A stretch of DNA of 64,000 nt from Luteibacter rhizovicinus DSM 16549 (lineage in GTDB: Bacteria; Pseudomonadota; Gammaproteobacteria; Xanthomonadales; Rhodanobacteraceae), in NCBI RefSeq assembly GCF_001887595.1, contig NZ_CP017480.1, positions 4,182,001 to 4,246,000 on the forward strand, given 5' to 3'. Made by a program: the position numbers and the translations under genes. The notes beneath the pieces were generated by a model. That model was not told where the DNA came from, ran no database searches, and saw nothing but the letters and a program-made list of their open reading frames with translations. The number at the start of each line of letters is the position of its first letter. The first letter of the stretch is position 1. This document shows positions 60,511 through 64,000 of the stretch, piece by piece.

Positions 60511-61338
60511 TCAGCCCTTGATAAACGCAAGCAAATCCGCGTTGATCGTGTCCGCATGCGTGGTCGGCATGCCGTGCGGGAAGCCTTCGTAGATCTTCAG
60601 CGTGCCGTTCTTCAGTACCTTGGCCGACAGCACGCCGGCATCCTTGTATGGAACGATCTGGTCGTCGTCGCCATGAAGGACGAGCGCCGGCTGCTCGATC
60701 TTCTTCAGGTCGTCGTTGAAATCGGTTTCCGAGAATGCCTTGATGCAATCGTAATGGGCCTTGGTGCCACCCATCATGCCCTGGCGCCACCAGTTGGTGA
60801 TGATGCCCTGCGACGGCTTCGCGCCGGGACGGTTGTAGCCATAGAAGGGACCGGACGCCACGTCGAAATAGAATTGCGAGCGGTTGGCCGCCAGGGCGGA
60901 GCGCAGGCCATCGAACACCTCGATGGGCAGGCCGTCGGGATTGGCCGCCGTCTTCACCATGATCGGCGGTACCGCGCTGAGCAAGGCGATCTTCGCCGTA
61001 CGCTGCTGGCCGTACTGGGCGACGTAGCGTGCCACTTCGCCGCCACCGGTCGAATGCCCGATATGCACGGCGTCGCGCAGGTCCAGGTGTTCGGTGAGCG
61101 CGGCGAGGTCCGCCGCGTAATGATCCATGTCGTTGCCGTCTTCGGTCTGGCTCGAGCGACCATGACCACGGCGATCATGGGCGATCACCCGGAAACCCTG
61201 CTCCAGGAAGAACAGCATCTGGGTATCCCAGTCGTCGGCCGACAGGGGCCAACCATGGCTGAAGACGATCGGCTGGCCCGTGCCCCAATCCTTGTAATAG
61301 ATGGATACGCCGTCTTTCGTAGTAATCGTGCCGTCCAT
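60511..61338 (-). CDS. Alpha/beta hydrolase (non-heme chloroperoxidase/esterase type)
   Basis: A 275-residue enzyme. Oxyanion strand [16 protein letters not shown], nucleophile Ser96 in GHSTGGGE, acid in HGDDDQIVP (about 224-226) and His255 in GFPHGMP complete the triad. The close match to cofactor-free haloperoxidases ([24 protein letters not shown]) suggests an esterase/perhydrolase; halogenation in these enzymes is a side activity. Cytoplasmic, no signal peptide. ATG 61338 has AGGAG 6 bases before it. Confidence 0.92.
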   Translation of the reverse strand: MDGTITTKDGVSIYYKDWGTGQPIVFSHGWPLSADDWDTQMLFFLEQGFRVIAHDRRGHGRSSQTEDGNDMDHYAADLAALTEHLDLRDAVHIGHSTGGGEVARYVAQYGQQRTAKIALLSAVPPIMVKTAANPDGLPIEVFDGLRSALAANRSQFYFDVASGPFYGYNRPGAKPSQGIITNWWRQGMMGGTKAHYDCIKAFSETDFNDDLKKIEQPALVLHGDDDQIVPYKDAGVLSAKVLKNGTLKIYEGFPHGMPTTHADTINADLLAFIKG

Positions 61339-61520
61339 ACAACGCTCCTGAATCGTGGGGTGGTGGAAATGCATGAAATGTTTGTGGATTCGACCGGGGT
61401 TTTATTGAACAAACGTCTTTTTGCACGGAGGCCAAAGCCAAGCTTATTACCTCGAACGTAATTGCCGCACATCGGCCGCGATCGAATACTTCGCCTACTT
61501 TCCCTCGCGAGATCATCCCG

Positions 61521-62117
61521 ATGAACACCGTACCCGCCAGGTTCAGCGAGTTCGTATTCAGTGCTCAGCCCGGCTTCGATGAGCCGACGATGCGCGAAGC
61601 GTTCTCGCATGCCGTGCCACTGAAGAGCATCGTCATCTACTGTTACGACCCGCGCGTCCGCGAGATTCCAGGCGCCGTCGCCCAGTTTCTCGGCGACCAG
61701 GTCTATCCCGGCGAAGTCGTCTTCAACGAGACGGGTAACCGCGTCGGCTCCACGACGACCATGGGCACCGTTTCCGTCGCCGCCGGGCGTGCCGTGGATG
61801 CCCTGCGTTCGGTCACGGTCGGCGAATTCCTCTTCGGGATCGAAACGGTCGTCGTCGTGCATCACTCGAACTGTGGCGCCACCTCGTACTCGACCGACGG
61901 CATGATCACGGCCTTTCGCCATGAGCACGGCGCCGACCTTTCGCGCGTCTACGACCGCGGCAGCATCAGCATCACCGACTACGAGGCGTCGCTGAAGTAC
62001 GATACCGACCTGCTCCGTGCCAGCCCGGGCGTGCCCAGGCATGCCGAGATCCTTGGGCTGTTCTACAACACGGACACCGGTGAGCTCACCGAGGTGATCC
62101 GGAACAAGGGCGAGTAA
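61521..62117 (+). CDS. Beta-class carbonic anhydrase-like protein
   Basis: A 198-residue protein. The zinc site is present as C41-Y-D43-P-R45 (VIYCYDPRV) and H115-S-N-C118 (VVVHHSNCGA), the CxDxR and HxxC motifs of beta-carbonic anhydrases, here in a compact form. It would interconvert CO2 and bicarbonate. The GITDY-like C-terminal part (ASLKYDTDLLRASPGVPRHAEILGLFYNTDTGELTEV) is shorter than in the plant enzymes. Its stop lies 24 bases before the XRE regulator on the same strand. Confidence 0.87.
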   Translation: MNTVPARFSEFVFSAQPGFDEPTMREAFSHAVPLKSIVIYCYDPRVREIPGAVAQFLGDQVYPGEVVFNETGNRVGSTTTMGTVSVAAGRAVDALRSVTVGEFLFGIETVVVVHHSNCGATSYSTDGMITAFRHEHGADLSRVYDRGSISITDYEASLKYDTDLLRASPGVPRHAEILGLFYNTDTGELTEVIRNKGE

Positions 62118-62141
62118 CCCCAGAATGGCGAGGACCGCGAC

Positions 62142-62948
62142 ATGACCACGCACGCCGACGCTTCCGCAAGCGAGCTCGGACGCATCCTGAAGGCGTGGCG
62201 TGGCATGCGCGGCCTCAGCCAGCTCGAGCTTTCCCTCGAAACCGGCGTCTCGCAACGCCACCTCAGCTTCATCGAAAGTGGGCGCAGTGCACCGACGCGG
62301 CAGATGCTGATGGTCGTGGCGGACGGCCTGGACATGCCGTTTCGTGAACGTAACCAGCTGCTGCTCGCCGCCGGCTACGCGCCGATCTACGCGGAGGAGT
62401 CGTGGGATGCAGCCTCGTTCGCGATCGTCCGCCATGCACTGGAAGGCATGCTCGCCCACCACGAGCCCTTCCCCGCCCTGGTGATGGACCGTTACTGGAA
62501 CGTCGTGATGGCCAACGAGGCGACCAGGCGCATGCTCGGTTCCTTCATCGACCTCGACCGCTGGGCGCGTCCGCGCAACATGCTTCGACTGATCTTCGAT
62601 CCCGAGGGATTGCGGCCGTTTGTCGCGGACTGGGACGACATCTCCGCCGCCCTGCTGCAACGGGTGCGTCGCGAGTCGGTGGGTGGCGTGATCGACGACG
62701 CCACGCGGGAACTCGTCACCTCCCTGCACGCGTACCCCGACATCGACGCCAGCACGATGGACGACCCGGCAGGCGACCTGCCGGTCATTCCGTTGACACT
62801 TGCCGACGCCGACCATCGCCTGAGCTATTTTTCCCTGGTCACCACGGTCGGTACGCCGCGTAGCCCAGGCCCGCAGGAACTGCGCGTCGAATGCCTGGTG
62901 CCGGTCGACGAGGCCACGAAGGCCTGGCACCGGCATCTCAGGGACTAG
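62142..62948 (+). CDS. XRE-family regulator with MmyB-like ligand domain
   Basis: A 268-residue regulator. Helix-turn-helix at about 12-66 (LGRILKAWRGMRGLSQLELSLETGVSQRHLSFIESGRSAPTRQML) followed by the MmyB-like ligand domain from about 105 (HEPFPALVMDRYWNVVMANEATRRMLG, NMLRLIFDPEGLRPFVADWDDI). These regulators bind small lipophilic or metabolite ligands and usually control a neighbouring oxidoreductase. Here the neighbours are carbonic anhydrase and an efflux factor. Its end overlaps the convergent efflux gene by 11 bases. Confidence 0.87.
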   Translation: MTTHADASASELGRILKAWRGMRGLSQLELSLETGVSQRHLSFIESGRSAPTRQMLMVVADGLDMPFRERNQLLLAAGYAPIYAEESWDAASFAIVRHALEGMLAHHEPFPALVMDRYWNVVMANEATRRMLGSFIDLDRWARPRNMLRLIFDPEGLRPFVADWDDISAALLQRVRRESVGGVIDDATRELVTSLHAYPDIDASTMDDPAGDLPVIPLTLADADHRLSYFSLVTTVGTPRSPGPQELRVECLVPVDEATKAWHRHLRD

Positions 62949-64000
62949 CGACCGACGCGACACCGTTCTGCGGATCCCAGCCGCCACCCAGTGCCCGGAA
63001 CGCGGCTACCGCGGTACGCGCCGAGCCGGCCTGTGCCTGCACCTTCGCATCGCGGGTAGCCAGCAGGCGCGAGTTCGCATCCAGCACTTCGATCAGACTC
63101 ACCGCCCCGCCTTTGTATGCCGCCTCCGAGGCTATCTCGGCCTGCTGCAGCGAGACTTCGCCGCCCGCGAGGATAGTCGCCTCCTGCTGTCGCTTGTCCA
63201 GCGCAACGAGCGCGTCTTCGACGTCCTCCGACGCGCGCAACACGGATAGTCGGTACGTCGCCAGCGCCTCCGCATCCCGCGCCCTGGCCGCCTTGATTTC
63301 CGCATCGACGCGGCCGAAATCGAAGAGACGCCAGCGCAGGCCAAGCACCCCCTGCGCCTGGTTGGCCGGACCGGAGAACTGCTGGCCCGCCGTCGTCGTC
63401 GCCGTGCCGATCAGCGCCGAAAGAGAGAACTTCGGGTAGTACTCGGCGATCGCCTGGCCGATGCGCGCGTTCGACGCTGCCAGCTGCCGCTCGGCGGCGA
63501 TCAGGTCGGGGCGTCGACGCAGCAGGTCGGCCGGTCCGCCGGCGTCCGCAAGCGACGGCGCCTGCGGAATCGGTTCGATCGCGGCGAGTTCGACCTGGGA
63601 CTCACCGGGTTGCCGGGCAAGCATGACGTCGAGCGCGTTCATCGCACTGGCCAACGCCGACTCGAGCGCCGGTACCGTGGCTTCGACCTGCGACAGCGCG
63701 CCCTCGGCCTGGTGTAACTGAAGCGCGGGTGCGATGCCGGCCTCGAACTGCAGGCGAATGGTGTGGGTCAGCCGCGTCTGCGTGTCGACCTGCTCACGGG
63801 CCACGGCGAGTCGCTGCTGCAGTCCACGAATGGCGAGATAGTCGTCGGCCACCTGCGCCTGCACTTCGAGCGTGGCGGCGGCGTAGCCGGCTTGCGCGGC
63901 TTCAAGGTCGTCCACCGCGCCTTCGCGTCCACGCCGGAGGCCGCCGAAGAGGTCCAGCTCCCAGCCGGCCACGAGGTCTCCCTCGTAGGCGTTGCCGAAC
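62938..64000 (-). CDS. Outer-membrane efflux channel (NodT/OprM type), partial
   Basis: The frame is open through the right edge (FGNAYEGDLVAGWELDLFGGLRR), so the N-terminus is outside. The visible 354 residues carry the TolC-like repeats: AGYAAATLEVQAQVADDYLAIRGLQQRLAVAREQVDTQTRLTHTIRLQFEAGIAPALQLHQAEGALSQVEATVPALESALASAMNALDVMLARQPGE and the second copy AASNARIGQAIAEYYPKFSLSALIG. It is the outer-membrane partner of an RND or MFS tripartite pump. The rest of the pump should lie to the right. Convergent with the XRE gene by an 11-base overlap. Confidence 0.92.
   Translation of the reverse strand, partial: FGNAYEGDLVAGWELDLFGGLRRGREGAVDDLEAAQAGYAAATLEVQAQVADDYLAIRGLQQRLAVAREQVDTQTRLTHTIRLQFEAGIAPALQLHQAEGALSQVEATVPALESALASAMNALDVMLARQPGESQVELAAIEPIPQAPSLADAGGPADLLRRRPDLIAAERQLAASNARIGQAIAEYYPKFSLSALIGTATTTAGQQFSGPANQAQGVLGLRWRLFDFGRVDAEIKAARARDAEALATYRLSVLRASEDVEDALVALDKRQQEATILAGGEVSLQQAEIASEAAYKGGAVSLIEVLDANSRLLATRDAKVQAQAGSARTAVAAFRALGGGWDPQNGVASVASP

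Noticed and set aside
61185-62987. 600-codon open frame on the minus strand
   Set aside because: Antisense to carbonic anhydrase and the XRE gene; no domain pattern.

Overview
The window reads as a chromosomal piece of a high-GC gammaproteobacterium, most likely Rhodanobacteraceae (a Luteibacter/Dyella-like Lysobacterales member). This rests on strongly G/C-biased third codon positions in almost every gene, several TonB-dependent receptors and sensor kinases, a DesT/FabR-type desaturase module, and a dispersed family of short REP palindromes (cores TGTGGGAGCCG + ATTCATCGGCGAT or CTTCAGCGGCGAT) in many gaps. Genus assignment is inference. No rRNA, tRNA, CRISPR array, integrase, transposase or prophage gene was found.

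Layout. 1-1.3 kb: two overlapping, more A/T-rich lipoprotein genes, the first cut by the window edge. 1.5-6 kb: CHAD protein, small secreted proteins, a secreted GH18 chitinase with a NagR-like operator, and a quinone-oxidoreductase-like dehydrogenase. 6.2-12.6 kb: a siderophore-type TonB receptor with a Fur-like box, a secreted VOC protein, an AraC/NarL-type regulator pair whose AraC tail is encoded by REP DNA, an MFS exporter and a lipoprotein. 12.7-18 kb: cyanide-insensitive bd oxidase cioAB with a 37-residue DUF2474 subunit, an AraC regulator and an M3 peptidase. 18-24 kb: small proteins, KatE catalase, a quinone oxidoreductase, DUF3224 and DUF2252 proteins. 24-32 kb: a LytS/LytTR pair, an RMD1/DUF155 protein, pirin, DUF1275 and a large propeller-type histidine kinase. 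32-36 kb: universal stress protein and a divergent TetR (FabR/DesT-like) / ferredoxin reductase / fatty-acid desaturase module around a 24-bp palindrome. 36-43 kb: MscS channel with a cyclic-nucleotide domain, a PD40 protein, a second LytS/LytTR pair, a membrane protein and a serine hydrolase. 43-48.9 kb: an ATP-grasp ligase translationally coupled to a luciferase-like flavin monooxygenase, convergent with a TonB receptor, then an acyltransferase. 49-55 kb: a CheR and two hybrid histidine kinases. 55-64 kb: GNAT, transaldolase, periplasmic acetamidase-like protein, GH99-like secreted protein with a lectin tail, a Gly/His and Thr/Ala-rich small protein, alpha/beta hydrolase, beta-carbonic anhydrase, MmyB-type XRE regulator and an outer-membrane efflux factor cut by the right edge.

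How the genes work together. Most of the window is housekeeping-accessory: oxidative and respiratory stress defence (KatE, CioAB, quinone reductases, USP), membrane-lipid adjustment (DesT-like module), nutrient capture (chitinase, two TonB receptors) and a high density of signalling proteins. The least explained unit is the ATP-grasp/flavin monooxygenase/TonB-receptor neighbourhood with two previously unassigned palindromes. The clearest structural oddity is REP DNA that has become coding sequence in an AraC regulator.
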